From an uncultured Geobacteraceae bacterium (lineage in GTDB: Bacteria; Desulfobacterota; Desulfuromonadia; Geobacterales; Pseudopelobacteraceae): 37,638 nt of DNA. The notes below the pieces were generated by a model, which saw only the letters and a list, made by a program, of their open reading frames with translations, ran no database searches and was not told the DNA's origin. Shown here piece after piece: positions 16,277 to 27,100 of this stretch. The position numbers were made by a program, and so were the translations under genes. The DNA is taken from the NCBI GenBank assembly GCA_903876875.1, contig CAIRBT010000065.1, positions 1 to 37,638 on the forward strand, read 5' to 3'. Numbering within the stretch: position 1 is the stretch's first letter; every line of letters begins with the position of its first letter.

Positions 16277-16927
16277 ATGCAAGTGACCCCAAAAAGAGCA
16301 TCGCTTATGACTAACATCCTCACACGGACTATTCTCTTTCTGATGGTACTCTTCGGTATTTCCGGGATATCACCGACCGCCCACGGGGGGAGCAGGGAGG
16401 AAAACCGGCTAACCGGAGCGGCCGACCTCCTGCCGACTCAGCATCTTTACTTCATTGCCTCCATCCCCACACCGGACAAATCAGCGGCCGAATCCATCCT
16501 CATGCAGATGCAAAGCGACCTGCCCCGGGTAGAGATAATTCAAAGGGACAGAGGCACACTCTATTATCGGGTGATTACCCGCTGTTTTGAAACACCCACT
16601 CCGGCAAAACAGTTCCGGAGTGAATTGGCTCAGCAGAGCACAGCCCCCTTTATCGTGCTGATTCCCCCCCACTACTGTGTGGTTGCCAGCTCCCATGACA
16701 CACAAGCTGCAGCGGAAAACGAGCAAAAGCGACTGGCTGAAAACCAGATCGCTTCATCGGTCACTACGGTCAAAATTCCGATTCCCCACTGGCAGGTCAT
16801 CAGTATTGACAATTTTGAATTAAGAGAAGCCCTGCTTCTCACCAGCATATTTCAGGCCCACGGCGTTGCCACCACCATAGAACAACTGGACCCATTCCGT
16901 TTTTCGTCACAGCCGCTTCGCCGGTAA
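16277..16927 (+). CDS. Secreted protein with two SPOR-like repeats
   Basis: A 216-residue protein with a signal peptide (hydrophobic core about residues 15-30, likely cleavage after AHG). The mature part contains two similar alpha/beta units, about residues 55-125 and 130-205, each with a strand (YFIASIP / YCVVASS), an Ala/Glu-rich helix, and a second strand-helix (YYRVITR...; WQVISID...). This resembles SPOR peptidoglycan-binding folds, but the match is weak and the function unknown. An ATG at 16307 is an alternative start. A TATAAT element lies at 16226-16231 without a good -35 box. Confidence 0.65.
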   Translation: MQVTPKRASLMTNILTRTILFLMVLFGISGISPTAHGGSREENRLTGAADLLPTQHLYFIASIPTPDKSAAESILMQMQSDLPRVEIIQRDRGTLYYRVITRCFETPTPAKQFRSELAQQSTAPFIVLIPPHYCVVASSHDTQAAAENEQKRLAENQIASSVTTVKIPIPHWQVISIDNFELREALLLTSIFQAHGVATTIEQLDPFRFSSQPLRR

Positions 16928-16958
16928 CAAAACCCAAAACCTTCTCACCATTAAAACA

Positions 16959-16990
16959 GCCCGCCGGAATAATTCCGGCGGGCCGCCTTT
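16959..16990. terminator. Hairpin terminator between the SPOR-like gene and acnB
   Basis: Arms 16959-16970 and 16972-16983 (GCCCGCCGGAAT / ATTCCGGCGGGC) form a perfect stem. On the - strand it is followed by TGTTTTAA, serving acnB; on the + strand a short CCTTTT run follows. Confidence 0.8.
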
Positions 16991-17010
16991 TGCTACCTGT
17001 CAAACACGAA

Positions 17011-19542
17011 TTATTTATATTCGCACATCTCGTCAAACTGGAGATACTTGTAGATCTTCTCGCTGTTTGGCGCAATCTTGGCATTGAAGATTTCCAGGAA
17101 TTCTGCCGGTGTGGGGAGTTTTCCGAGCAGTGCTGCCACGGCACCCAGTTCGGCGGAACCGAGGAATACTTTTGCTCCGTTGCCGATACGATCATCGAAG
17201 TTACGGGTAGAGGTGGAGAACATGCTAACACCATCGGGTACGCGGGCCTGATTACCCATGCAAAGTGAACAACCGGCGATTTCGATACGGGCTCCGAAGG
17301 CACTGTAGACGGAGAAATATGCTTCGTCTTTCAGTTTCTGCTGATCCATACGGGTCGGCGGGCAGATCCAGGTACGGACGGCCGGATTGAACTTCTGACC
17401 GCGCCAGATCTCAGCGGCAGCACGGAAGTGACCGATGTTGGTCATGCAGGAACCAAGGAAGACGTCTTCAATTTTCGTTCCGGCAACTTCGGAGAGCAGC
17501 TTCACATCATCTGGATCGTTGGGGCAGGCGAGAATCGGCTCAGTGATTTCGGCAAGGTCGATCTCGATAACCGCAGCATATTCGGCATTGGCGTCAGCCT
17601 CAAGCAGCGAGGGGTTCTTCAGCCACTCATTGGCGGCATCAATACGATTCTGCAGGGTCTGGGCGTCCTGGTACCCTTCTGCAATCATCTTCGTCATGAG
17701 TGCCACGTTGGAACGGAGATAGGTTGCTACGGACTCTTCGGAAAGCTTGATGCACCCGGCAGCGGCAGAACGTTCTGCGGCAGCATCGGTCAATTCGAAT
17801 GCCTGTTCAACGGAAAGATTCGGCAAACCTTCCATTTCAAGGATACGGCCATTAAAGATGTTTTTCTTGTTTTTCTTCGGTACGGTCAACAGTCCCTGCT
17901 TGATAGCCCAGTAGGGAATGGCGTTGACGGCGTCACGGAGGGTAATGCCGGGATTGAGAGCCCCTTTGAAACGTACCAGCACTGATTCGGGCATATCGAG
18001 CGGCATGAAGCCCATGGCACCGGCAAAGGCCACCAGACCCGAACCGGCCGGGAAGGAGATGCCGATGGGGAAACGGGTGTGGGAGTCACCACCGGTTCCA
18101 ACCGTATCGGGAAGCAGCAGACGGTTCAGCCATGAGTGAATAACGCCGTCGCCCGGCTTGAGAGGTACCCCGCCCCGCTCGGTGATGAACTGGGGAAGTG
18201 ATTTGTGCATTTTTACGTCGGCCGGTTTCGGATAGGCGGCCGTATGGCAGAAGGACTGCATGAACATGGGGGAAAGGAACTTCAGACAGGCAAGCTCTTT
18301 CAGTTCGTCGGCGGTCATGGGACCGGTGGTATCCTGTGAACCAACGGTGGTCATTTTTGGTTCGCAGGCGGTACCGGGGAGAATACCTGCCACGCCGCAG
18401 GCCTGACCAACCATTTTCTGCGCTTGGGAATATCCCTGACCGGCTTTGGGTACCGGATTGACCGGCAGGGTGAAAATGTCGGTGGCACCAAGACCTAAGG
18501 CAGCACGGGCACGATCAGTTACGGCACGGCCAATGATCAGCGGAATACGGCCACCGGCGCGGAATTCGTCGGCGACAGTATTGGGAGCGATCTGGAACGT
18601 GGAAAGCAATTCGCCCGCTTCGGAGGTAATTTCACCCTTGGCGGTGTTGATGACAATAACGTCACCGGTATTCATTTTGGTAACATCCGCCTTGAGGGGG
18701 AGTGCACCGGAATCCTGAGCGGTATTGAAGAAGATCGGAGCGATAACGCTACCGATGATGACGCCGGCGGTTTTTTTGTTCGGCACGCAGGGGATTTCCT
18801 GCCCGATACACCAGAGCACCGAGTTACAGGCGGATTTACGGGAAGAACCGGTACCGACCACATCGCCGACAAAGGCAACCTGGAAACCATCTTCACGGAA
18901 TTTGGCAATGGTGGCCAGACCATCGGGGAAACGGGTTTTACCCATTGCCAAGGCATGGAGTGGAATGTCAGGGCGGCTCCAGGCATCGCCTGCCGGTGAG
19001 AAGTCGTCGGTATTGATTTCACCTTCAACTTTGTAGACCTTGACCTTGATGATTTCAGCAAGGCTCGGCTTGTTGGTAAACCAGTCGGCATCGGCCCAGG
19101 ACTGAAGAACCCGCTTGGCGGCAGCATTGGTTGCGGAAAGCTCTACAACACGATCAAAACCGTCATAGACAAGGGTCATACCGCAAAGGGCGGTGGCGGC
19201 ATCATCTGCCAGCACGGGGTTACTCAGGGCATCAACAAGTGGTGCCACGTTGTAACCACCCATCATGGTTCCCAGCATACGAATGGCATCAACCGGCGTT
19301 ACCAGTGGTGATGTTTTGGTACCGGCAACGAGTTCGGCAAGGAATGCGGCTTTAACTTCGGCGGCCGGATCAACACCGGGAGAGACCCGTTCCTTAATGA
19401 GACCAAGCAGAAAAGCTTCCTGGCCCGCCGGTGGAGTCACCAGCAGATCGCATAAAGCGGCAGTTTGTTCAGGAGTCAGCGGGAGTGCGGGAATACCCTG
19501 GGCTCCCCTCTCTTTTTCATGTGCTAAATAGGCTTCAATCAT
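17011..19542 (-). CDS. acnB: Aconitate hydratase B
   Basis: Converts citrate to isocitrate in the TCA cycle through a [4Fe-4S] cluster; the apo form of family members also binds mRNA. The 843 residues are close to E. coli AcnB. Order: an N-terminal HEAT-like domain (MIEAYLAHEKERGAQGIP), the swivel domain from about residue 165 (DFSPAGDAWSRPDIPLHA), then the catalytic core. Cluster ligands are Cys699 (FLGSCMTNIGHF), Cys758 and Cys761 (GCSLCMGNQ), the same spacing as in E. coli. The start at 19542 has GAGGAGG upstream; a further 21 in-frame codons lack family similarity. It is monocistronic, with its own promoter and terminator. Confidence 0.97.
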   Translation of the reverse strand: MIEAYLAHEKERGAQGIPALPLTPEQTAALCDLLVTPPAGQEAFLLGLIKERVSPGVDPAAEVKAAFLAELVAGTKTSPLVTPVDAIRMLGTMMGGYNVAPLVDALSNPVLADDAATALCGMTLVYDGFDRVVELSATNAAAKRVLQSWADADWFTNKPSLAEIIKVKVYKVEGEINTDDFSPAGDAWSRPDIPLHALAMGKTRFPDGLATIAKFREDGFQVAFVGDVVGTGSSRKSACNSVLWCIGQEIPCVPNKKTAGVIIGSVIAPIFFNTAQDSGALPLKADVTKMNTGDVIVINTAKGEITSEAGELLSTFQIAPNTVADEFRAGGRIPLIIGRAVTDRARAALGLGATDIFTLPVNPVPKAGQGYSQAQKMVGQACGVAGILPGTACEPKMTTVGSQDTTGPMTADELKELACLKFLSPMFMQSFCHTAAYPKPADVKMHKSLPQFITERGGVPLKPGDGVIHSWLNRLLLPDTVGTGGDSHTRFPIGISFPAGSGLVAFAGAMGFMPLDMPESVLVRFKGALNPGITLRDAVNAIPYWAIKQGLLTVPKKNKKNIFNGRILEMEGLPNLSVEQAFELTDAAAERSAAAGCIKLSEESVATYLRSNVALMTKMIAEGYQDAQTLQNRIDAANEWLKNPSLLEADANAEYAAVIEIDLAEITEPILACPNDPDDVKLLSEVAGTKIEDVFLGSCMTNIGHFRAAAEIWRGQKFNPAVRTWICPPTRMDQQKLKDEAYFSVYSAFGARIEIAGCSLCMGNQARVPDGVSMFSTSTRNFDDRIGNGAKVFLGSAELGAVAALLGKLPTPAEFLEIFNAKIAPNSEKIYKYLQFDEMCEYK

Positions 19543-19614
19543 CGTAACATCCTCCTCTTTCTGGGTATATTCTACGGTATGGCAAGATGGTGAAAACAGC
19601 GTCAAAACCTATTC

Positions 19615-19644
19615 TGTATACACTTCTCACCCTGTGATTGTCAA
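19615..19644 (-). promoter_or_regulatory. Sigma-70 type promoter for acnB
   Basis: On the - strand, TTGACA (19644-19639), 18-base spacer, TATACA (19620-19615, four of six). The transcript would start near 19608, giving a leader of about 65 bases. Confidence 0.5.
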
Positions 19645-19690
19645 ATCATAATCTGCGTAAAGTCAATCTGTCTGCCATAGCTAAAATTCA

Positions 19691-20563
19691 TTATTTCATT
19701 TTTAAATATCGCTGAAAACGGCTGTCAACATGGGCCTGTTTTGCGTAATCAGGATAGGTGGCCAACTGGGCCTTCAGACGGGCAATCCGTTCCGCCAGCG
19801 GCGGATGGGTGGAGAACCACGAACCGTTCTTCTCCTTACTCGTATTCTCCAGTTTCTGCAGTTTTTCAAGGACTCTGATAAAGGCCGCCGGATCATATCC
19901 GGTGCGGTAGGCCGTCTCCATGGCTGCCAGATCGGCCTCATATTCCATATCCTTATCAAGCCCCTTGTCAAAGAGTACTGTCTGCATACTGCCGATGGTG
20001 TCAGCCAGCTTTTTTCCCTGCCCTCCCCCCACACTGGCGGCGGTGATGGTGCCCGCCCCCTGGAGTAACTGGGCCCGCTGGGTGCTTTTCAGTGCATGTT
20101 TTGCCGCAACATGGCCAAGTTCATGGGCCAGTACCCCGGCAAGTTCGGCCTCGTTGTCCAATATGCCAAAAAGTGCCCGGCTGATAAAAATTACCCCTCC
20201 CGGGACGGCAAAGGCATTCTGCACCGGGCTATCCAGCACCGCAAAGGAGTAGGTGATGGTTGAACGTTTGCAGTTAGCTGCCAGGGCGGTTCCAACCAGA
20301 TTGACATACTGCTGCAGCTGTTCGTTGTTCACCGGGTTACCAAAGCGGGTTAAACCATCCAGCGCCAATCCCTCACCGATGGTTTTCTCGGTTTTGTAAT
20401 CAATGTCCCGGGAGCTTGCAAACATCTGGGTAGCACCGGCCAGAATTTTTCCCTCCTTGGAATCGGGCTTGACAATACTTTGAATGGCACTAAAAAAATC
20501 GGCCGACACCGGCAACGGCGAGCAGATCAACAGGGCAATGGCCAGGATAAGATAATGTTTCAT
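19691..20563 (-). CDS. M48-family zinc metallopeptidase, periplasmic
   Basis: A 290-residue secreted zinc protease. A signal peptide covers about residues 1-21 (cleavage likely after VSA). The peptidase domain carries the zinc motif HELGH (His147-His151) and the downstream EYEAD (207-211) with the third ligand, plus the family motifs AVPGGVIFISRAL and THPPLAERIARL. Relatives such as BepA and LoiP control outer-membrane protein quality; no TPR tail is present, so this is the short LoiP-like type. It is the last gene of the five-gene - strand operon; its ATG overlaps the SH3 gene stop by four bases (ATGA). Confidence 0.93.
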   Translation of the reverse strand: MKHYLILAIALLICSPLPVSADFFSAIQSIVKPDSKEGKILAGATQMFASSRDIDYKTEKTIGEGLALDGLTRFGNPVNNEQLQQYVNLVGTALAANCKRSTITYSFAVLDSPVQNAFAVPGGVIFISRALFGILDNEAELAGVLAHELGHVAAKHALKSTQRAQLLQGAGTITAASVGGGQGKKLADTIGSMQTVLFDKGLDKDMEYEADLAAMETAYRTGYDPAAFIRVLEKLQKLENTSKEKNGSWFSTHPPLAERIARLKAQLATYPDYAKQAHVDSRFQRYLKMK

Positions 20564-21108
20564 TGGTTACCCCCCGTCATCTGAGCATATTCACCAAGCT
20601 TCCCCTCTTTCAAAAAGGACTTCAACTCGGTGGGCGATACCTTCCGCCCCATGATTTTTTCCAGTGATTTTTTAGATAGCTCAGAGGTGCCCCGGGATTT
20701 TGCATAGGCAGCCGTTTCGGGAGACAGTCCCCGAATACTTCGGGCACTGTCGGCCTTGGCAGTGGTAATCTGGCTCTTTTTCATACTGTCACCAAAGAGC
20801 GGATCGTCGGAGCCCGTAACTTCGGCTACCGGCTTGGTTTCGGCAAGACGCCCGGCATACACCCAACCGTTCACTCCGGCCGCACTGCGCACCATCAGCC
20901 AGCGTCCCCCCGTTTCAACAACCGTTACCTCCGCCCCCACCGGTAGCTCGGCCACATTTTCCGACGTGGCCGAAGCCTCGGCCTTGAGTGTGGTACCGGC
21001 ACTCGATACCCACCGGATTTCCTCCCCCCACGCAAGCGAAGTACACATCAGGACAACCGCACATATCCCCACTTTGATTCCCATAGGTTCCCCTTTCATC
21101 CCTCTCAT
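20560..21108 (-). CDS. Secreted SH3-domain protein
   Basis: A 182-residue protein with a signal sequence and one bacterial SH3 domain at about residues 31-90 (WVSSAGTTLKAEASATSENV, VGAEVTVVETGGRWLMVRS, NGWVYAGRL). The rest is a Lys/Ser-rich helical tail with SPETAAYAKSRGTSELSKKS. SH3b domains usually bind peptidoglycan or peptides; this may place the neighbouring protease at the wall, which is inference. The ATG at 21108 overlaps the CHAT gene stop (ATGA); an internal ATG at 21084 with AGGGGA upstream begins a tidier signal peptide and is an alternative start. Confidence 0.8.
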   Translation of the reverse strand: MRGMKGEPMGIKVGICAVVLMCTSLAWGEEIRWVSSAGTTLKAEASATSENVAELPVGAEVTVVETGGRWLMVRSAAGVNGWVYAGRLAETKPVAEVTGSDDPLFGDSMKKSQITTAKADSARSIRGLSPETAAYAKSRGTSELSKKSLEKIMGRKVSPTELKSFLKEGKLGEYAQMTGGNQ

Positions 21109-24100
21109 TTATAATCTCCCGTCAGCACAAACGCCCCCCAGTATCCCGGATGCGGATAGCGGTTTTTCACCTGTTGCATGGCTTTCGCCAGACTTTCTGC
21201 CGTACCCGAAGCCAGAAAGTTCCGATAGAACTGTTTCATCAGAATAGCCGTGGAGACATCACTGACCCGCCACAAGCTTGAGATCAGTGCATGGGTGCCG
21301 GCAAACATGAATGCCCGGTTCATCCCCACCACATCATCGCCACTTTTGATATCACCAAGCCCGGTCTGGCAGGCACTCAATACCACCAAATCTGCCCGGA
21401 TATCCAGACCAAAGATTTCATCGGCCTGCAATCTCCCGTCGGCCTTATCATCCTTTGCCAATCTAACGGCGGAGAACAACGGATTCAGCGGGTCAAATTC
21501 ACCGTGTGAGGCCAGATGAATCACGCCAAATTCGCTGATATGCTCCCGCACCCAGCTCTCCGTTGCCCGCTCCCGGGTCAGAAACGTCACATCGGGATAA
21601 TTCCAGTGTATGGTACCGGCTTCTCGCTCGGCAAAGGGGAGATCAAGGGTGGAATTACCCAAGTCCGGATTACCAATGGCCAGAACATGACGTTTTCTCT
21701 CCGCACTACGACGCCCCATGGTGTATTTCAGCACCGAAGCGGCGGGGAGATAGAAGAGTTTCTGGCGATCCACCAGATAATCCTTCCCGTCATGCAACGT
21801 GGCAAAAGAAAGATAATGGAGGCTGCCATGGGGAATGATGCCCACGGACCGATATGCCGTCCCGTCAGACAGTTGGGAGCCGATCAGCAGCTCATACAAC
21901 TCCCGTGACTGTTTTTCCAGCGGTTCCAGATTTTGCAACATTCGCCGGTATGAGGCTATTTTTGTTGACAGCTGGGAAGCCGTCACCGGCTGAACCGACA
22001 GGGTGGATCGCTCCCGTTCGATGCGCCAGACGAGCAGGCAATTGGGCAACTGATAGTAGGAGAGCAGCACCACACCCGGTTCAAGTTGGGCTTTGATCTC
22101 TGCGAGGGTCGTCGGCTTCACCTTCACCAAGGCTAACAGCTCCGGCCTCTTTCTCTCAAGGTCAATCAGCAAATCCTGATAGGCTCCCCGCAACCGCTCC
22201 AATGCCTGCTCGTAACGCTGTTTTTCCTTTGGATTGGTTGCCTGGAGCAAAAGGGTCTCCTGTTCCAACAGCTCGTTTTTCAGCCGCAGTTGCCGATCAT
22301 ACAGTTCCTGATCAACCGAGCCGGCAAGGGACAGACGCTGCCGCCCCAGCATATCAATCAGGTTGCGGGAACGTGAACGTTCCGCCACGGCAAAGGCTTC
22401 GTCAGGTCGGTTCAGCTCAACGAGCACCCCCACCAGTTCTCCATAGACAGCCATTTTATCGGCAAGAAAGCCGTCTTTCAACTGGTCAAGTTTTATCTCT
22501 GCCCTCAAGTCCTCGACGGTATCAAGCGCCTGCCGGTAGAGCTGTACAGCCGTTTCAGTGTGACCTGCCCCCTTCTGCACACGGGCCAGGCCATACAATG
22601 CCCGCCAACGGACCTCCCGCAGCAGCAGTTGATCGGCACTTTCCAATGCCCCCCGATAACTGGTTTCGGCAGCGGTCATCTGTTGCAGAGCCATTTCGGC
22701 ATCACCACGGGCCAGGAGAATTTTGGCACCATTAACCTTGTCACCTATGGCGGTGGCAAGGGAGGCGGCCTCTGAAAACTGTGCTACGGCGGCAGTCGGA
22801 TCCCCCATTTTCAAGCGGGTCTGCCCCAGATTACGCAAATCATAGGCCAGTGCCCACCGGGAACCGAGTTGCCGGTCAATGGCCAGTGCCCGCTCCAGGG
22901 TGGTAACGGCTGCAGTATAGTCACCGGACTCACGCTGTACCAGCCCCATATTATTGAGAGTCGTCGCCACTTCATCACGTCGTACCGCAAGCTGTTCGGC
23001 CTGTTCCAGAGCCCCCCGCAGTTCTGTCATTGCCCGCTTATTGTCCCCAAGGGTCCACCAGATGAGCCCGCCACTGTTTTTGGCCATCACCTGTTCCAGA
23101 GGCCATTTTTCCGCCGTGGCCCGTTTTTCTACTCGTTCCCGCAGGTCAAAGGCCTCCTGATAGCGCCCCTGAAACCAGGCATTATTGGCCTGTTCAAGAA
23201 GGATACGCATTGTGGTACGGGGGGTGGCGTCACCGACCTTTGCGAGAGCCTCCCGATAGAACTGGTCGGCAGCGGTAAAATTGCCGAGCAACCGCTGGCA
23301 GCGCCCCCGTTCCAGCAGGGTTTCCGCCTCCAGCCCCGTGTTACCAAGCCGGGCGTAGAGGACTCCGGCCCGGGCATACTGCTGTTCGGCAACAACGTAC
23401 TGGTTGAGGCGCAGATCGTAAATCCGGCCAATATTCCGGTACTGTTCGGCCAGTGAATCATCATCTTTTAATGTTTGCCGTAAGGTCGCCGCATCTTCAA
23501 ACAACGAACGGGCCGCAGTGAAATTGACGGAATTCTCCATCACTATGCCGAAATCAGCAAGGGCGGACGCCTGTTCTTTGACCAGCCCCAGGTCGGCAAA
23601 CATCCCCACCCCCTCCTTCAAGGCGGCGGCGGCCTCCGTAAACCGTTCGGCATTTCCTAACAGCAGCCCGAGGCGGAGCAGGGCATCGGCATGGTCTGCC
23701 GAATACGGTTTTTCTAGTGCCATCCCCTTCACCACCGCCTCTCCATGGAAGATGGCCCGTTCCAGCAGACCGGCAGAAAAGGCACTTTCCCGCCCATAGC
23801 GGTGTAAGGTGGACGCCTGTTTTGCCAAGGTCGGATTTTCGGCAACAATAGTCAGAGCATTTTCAAAGAGGGAGAGTGCCCGCTGATAGGAACCGGCGTT
23901 GTGCGCTTTGACTCCCCCCTTGGCATAATCGGCAAAGCGGCTTTTCCCGAGACGCACCGCCTCTGCCCCATCCACCCCCCGATCGCCGATCAGCAGCCAG
24001 CCGGGAGCCAGCAGGGAACCGGCATCGGCAAGGGAACTGCTGCCATAGGCATGGACAAAGGGTGCCGAGTCACCGGCTCCACCGGCACTATGTACCAACA

Positions 24101-27100
24101 GGGAAGGTACCCCGAGAAGCGTAACCAACTGTGCGGAGAGTGCAGAAGCGGCTCCCCCCCCGGCCGGTGCCACCACCAGCGACAGATTTTCACCGGCCAC
24201 CAGTTCGAACAGGGAGTGACGAATCCCCGCTTCATCCTCCCATTCCGGGAGTGCATACCCACCGCCACCGCTGCGGGACGGCACCTTCGGCAGCAGACCG
24301 AATCTACCCGGTAACACCAGGGTCTGGCCATCGGCAATCCGCCCGGTCACCGGCACCGACGGCAATTTGAGAAACGGCTCTCCCCCCTGCCACCAGCCGG
24401 ATGGGTCGATAACCTGACGACGAAACGGCTTGCGCTGGGCAAGTGCCTGCACCAACTGAGCGCCATTCACCCCCCAGCTCACCGCCGGGATCGACGGAAA
24501 ACGGGAGGGATCTTCAACGATGGCATACGCAGGCCGACTGACCGTCAAACGCTCCGTAAGCTCGGACGTGAGGACTGTTTCGGCGGAAAGCTTACCGGTG
24601 GGTGCAATGGTAAACAGTAACCAGCGGGAGTCGCCCACGGGGGTAAAGCGCAGCACTTTTTTCCCGGGGAGCGCTTCCTGAATGTCGATCAACTCAGTCG
24701 ACTGTGCCACGATCAGACGGCACAAACGCCCCGCCGCCGTATGGCATTCCCGATCAAAAGCCTGCTGCAGAGCGGCCAACCGTTCCCCTGCCGCCCGCCG
24801 CTGCACCGGGTCACCATCGGGGAGGAGAGAGCTATAGACCACTGAGGCTGCCGCCAGTCGCACCGCCCCGTCACCGGCCAGGGCATAAAAGCGGGGAATC
24901 CGTTCACGCTGTACACCGAGCAGGTCGTCAATAACCGATCGTTCTTGTCCGAGGCGGAGTGTCAGGTACTCCCTCTCCACCACAGTAGCACCAGAGAGTT
25001 GTCCCGCCAGCCGATCTATCTCCACAAGGTGCGGTGCTGCGACCCGCAATTGTTCAACGGTAGCCGGATCATCAAGGCCGAGTGCCCCCCGGCCAAGCAG
25101 TTGCACCCGCTCGATTTCGCTCAGTTTTTCCAGTAAATTGAAGGCTTGTTCCGGATTTTTGGCGGCACGCGCCTCCAGAACCGATGAAAAGCGTTCCAGC
25201 ACTTCACCCTGCTGTGCATCATAGTCGGTCAGCGGCAGCCGTTCCAACAGGGCAACCGCCTCGTCATAACGACCAAGGGTGGCCAGTGCCCGCCATTCCA
25301 GAGAGAGAGTCCCCCCCGCCCGTGCTTCTTCCAGGGCGGCTGTTGCCGCAGCAGTGGCGGTTTCTGATAACCCCAGTGCGGTCAGCACGGCAGCACGATT
25401 CAGCTGTACCGTCCCACGTTGGCGTCGCCGCTGTGTGGTCACCTCACCAGGAGCGCTCTCGGCTGCGGCAAATAGTGCCCGATCCCATTTTTCCAGAGCT
25501 TTATAAAGCAGTGCCTGCCGTTCCCCCGACAGGGGTGCCGTTTGGGATAGACGTACCAACAGGGCACCGCTGTCATTGAGGTACCGTATGACAGTTCGAG
25601 AAGACACCCGTCCACGGAGACTGTCTGCAAGCCGTGAGACCCGTGCCTCAAGGGCAAGGAAATCGGCACGTTCCCCCTCCGTTTTCCCCGCCAGCAGGGA
25701 ACCCCAGTTGACCAGATTGAGCATGGCACTCACCGGATTTGCGGCCCGCAGTGCCAATTCCGTTGACCGGCGGAAGTCCGCAGCCCCACGAGCCACGTCC
25801 CCTTGGGCATATTCGATATGGGCGGTGCGATGTGACAGCAGGGACACCCCAAACAGATCACGTTCAGCAACCGCTCCGACATCGGCGGGATAGCGCTCCA
25901 GCTGTTTTTTCAGCAAGGCTCCCCCCCCCTTCAGATCACCAAGCTCGGCAAGAATCCGAGCCAGATAGCTCTCTGCAAGCCGTTTTTCCTGTTCTGCAGA
26001 AAAACCGAAGGCTGCATCGGTGGTGTCCCCTTTATCGAGGGCAAGCTGGGCAGCAATACCGAGGAGACCGCCACTCCGTTCGGCTGGTTTTTTTGGGTGA
26101 GGTGGATGAACCACCAATAGTTCAAGCAGTTGGACAAAGCCATCCCGGCTGGCCTTGAGAAGCCGTTGCTGTTCTTCACCTGAGGCGGCCTCTGCTTCCC
26201 GATAGGCGGCTATACTGGCTGAACGCCGATTTGCCGCAAGATTGCCAAAGAGGCCGAGCCCCCGGCTGAGGGTAAACGCCGCCTCAAATTGCTCACGGGC
26301 TGCGGCATACTTATCCGCTTCAAAAAAGGCAAGGGCAAGTCGATCATGAATTTCGGCGGCGGTTTCCGTCAGGCGGGGTACGGCTTCAAGCTCCGTTGCC
26401 ACGGCTGCTGCCAGGGAGGATAATTCGGTGCTACTGGCCACTGCAGCCGCACCATTCCAGTCGCCTGCAGAGGTAATGAGCCCCCGCTGCCGCTCCAACA
26501 GCAGGGTCATGGTGGCGGAAAAACGCTCCCACCCGGACGAAGGGGGTGCCTCGGGAGGGGTGGCACCGAGCCGTTCCAGTTCGGCTATGATTGCCTGATG
26601 TTCCAACAGTGCCCTTTCCCACGGTTTACTCCGCATGCTTTCGGTAAACAGTCGTTCCGTCACGCGCCGTGATAGACGGCCAAAGAGATCGAGGGAGCGG
26701 GAAGGCTTCAGACGCTCACTCACCAACTGCAGTGCCCGCTGATAGCCGGTAATCGGTGCCATCTTTTCACCCATCTGAAAGGCCGCGGCGGCGGAGCGTT
26801 GCTGAAAAATCAGCTCCGTATCGACATTGTCAAAGGGGATGCGAGAAGCCAGCCGCTGGGAGTAAAATTTCCAGGCGGTTGCCTTGCTCCCCAGCAGATA
26901 GGCACTGTTACCGATGTTCAGAGTAAGGTTAGCGCGATTTTCCGGTTGTTCAAGGGGGTTGTTGAGTAACCAGGCACGACGGTACAGAGCAAGGGAACGT
27001 TCCAAACCACCCCGTTCCCCGTACACGGTCTCCCTGATTTCTGCAATATACCCCCTGGTCTGGGGGGGATACTCGGACGACGGCAGCCGATCAGCTGCCC

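Noticed and set aside
19543-19605. 21-codon N-terminal extension of acnB
   Set aside because: The GAGGAGG site and the family start MIEAY support 19542.
22202-22735. 177-codon + strand open frame inside the CHAT gene, and many similar ones between 21250 and 29000
   Set aside because: They are Pro/Arg/His-rich translations of the complementary strand of a GC-rich gene, with no family resemblance and no ribosome binding sites.
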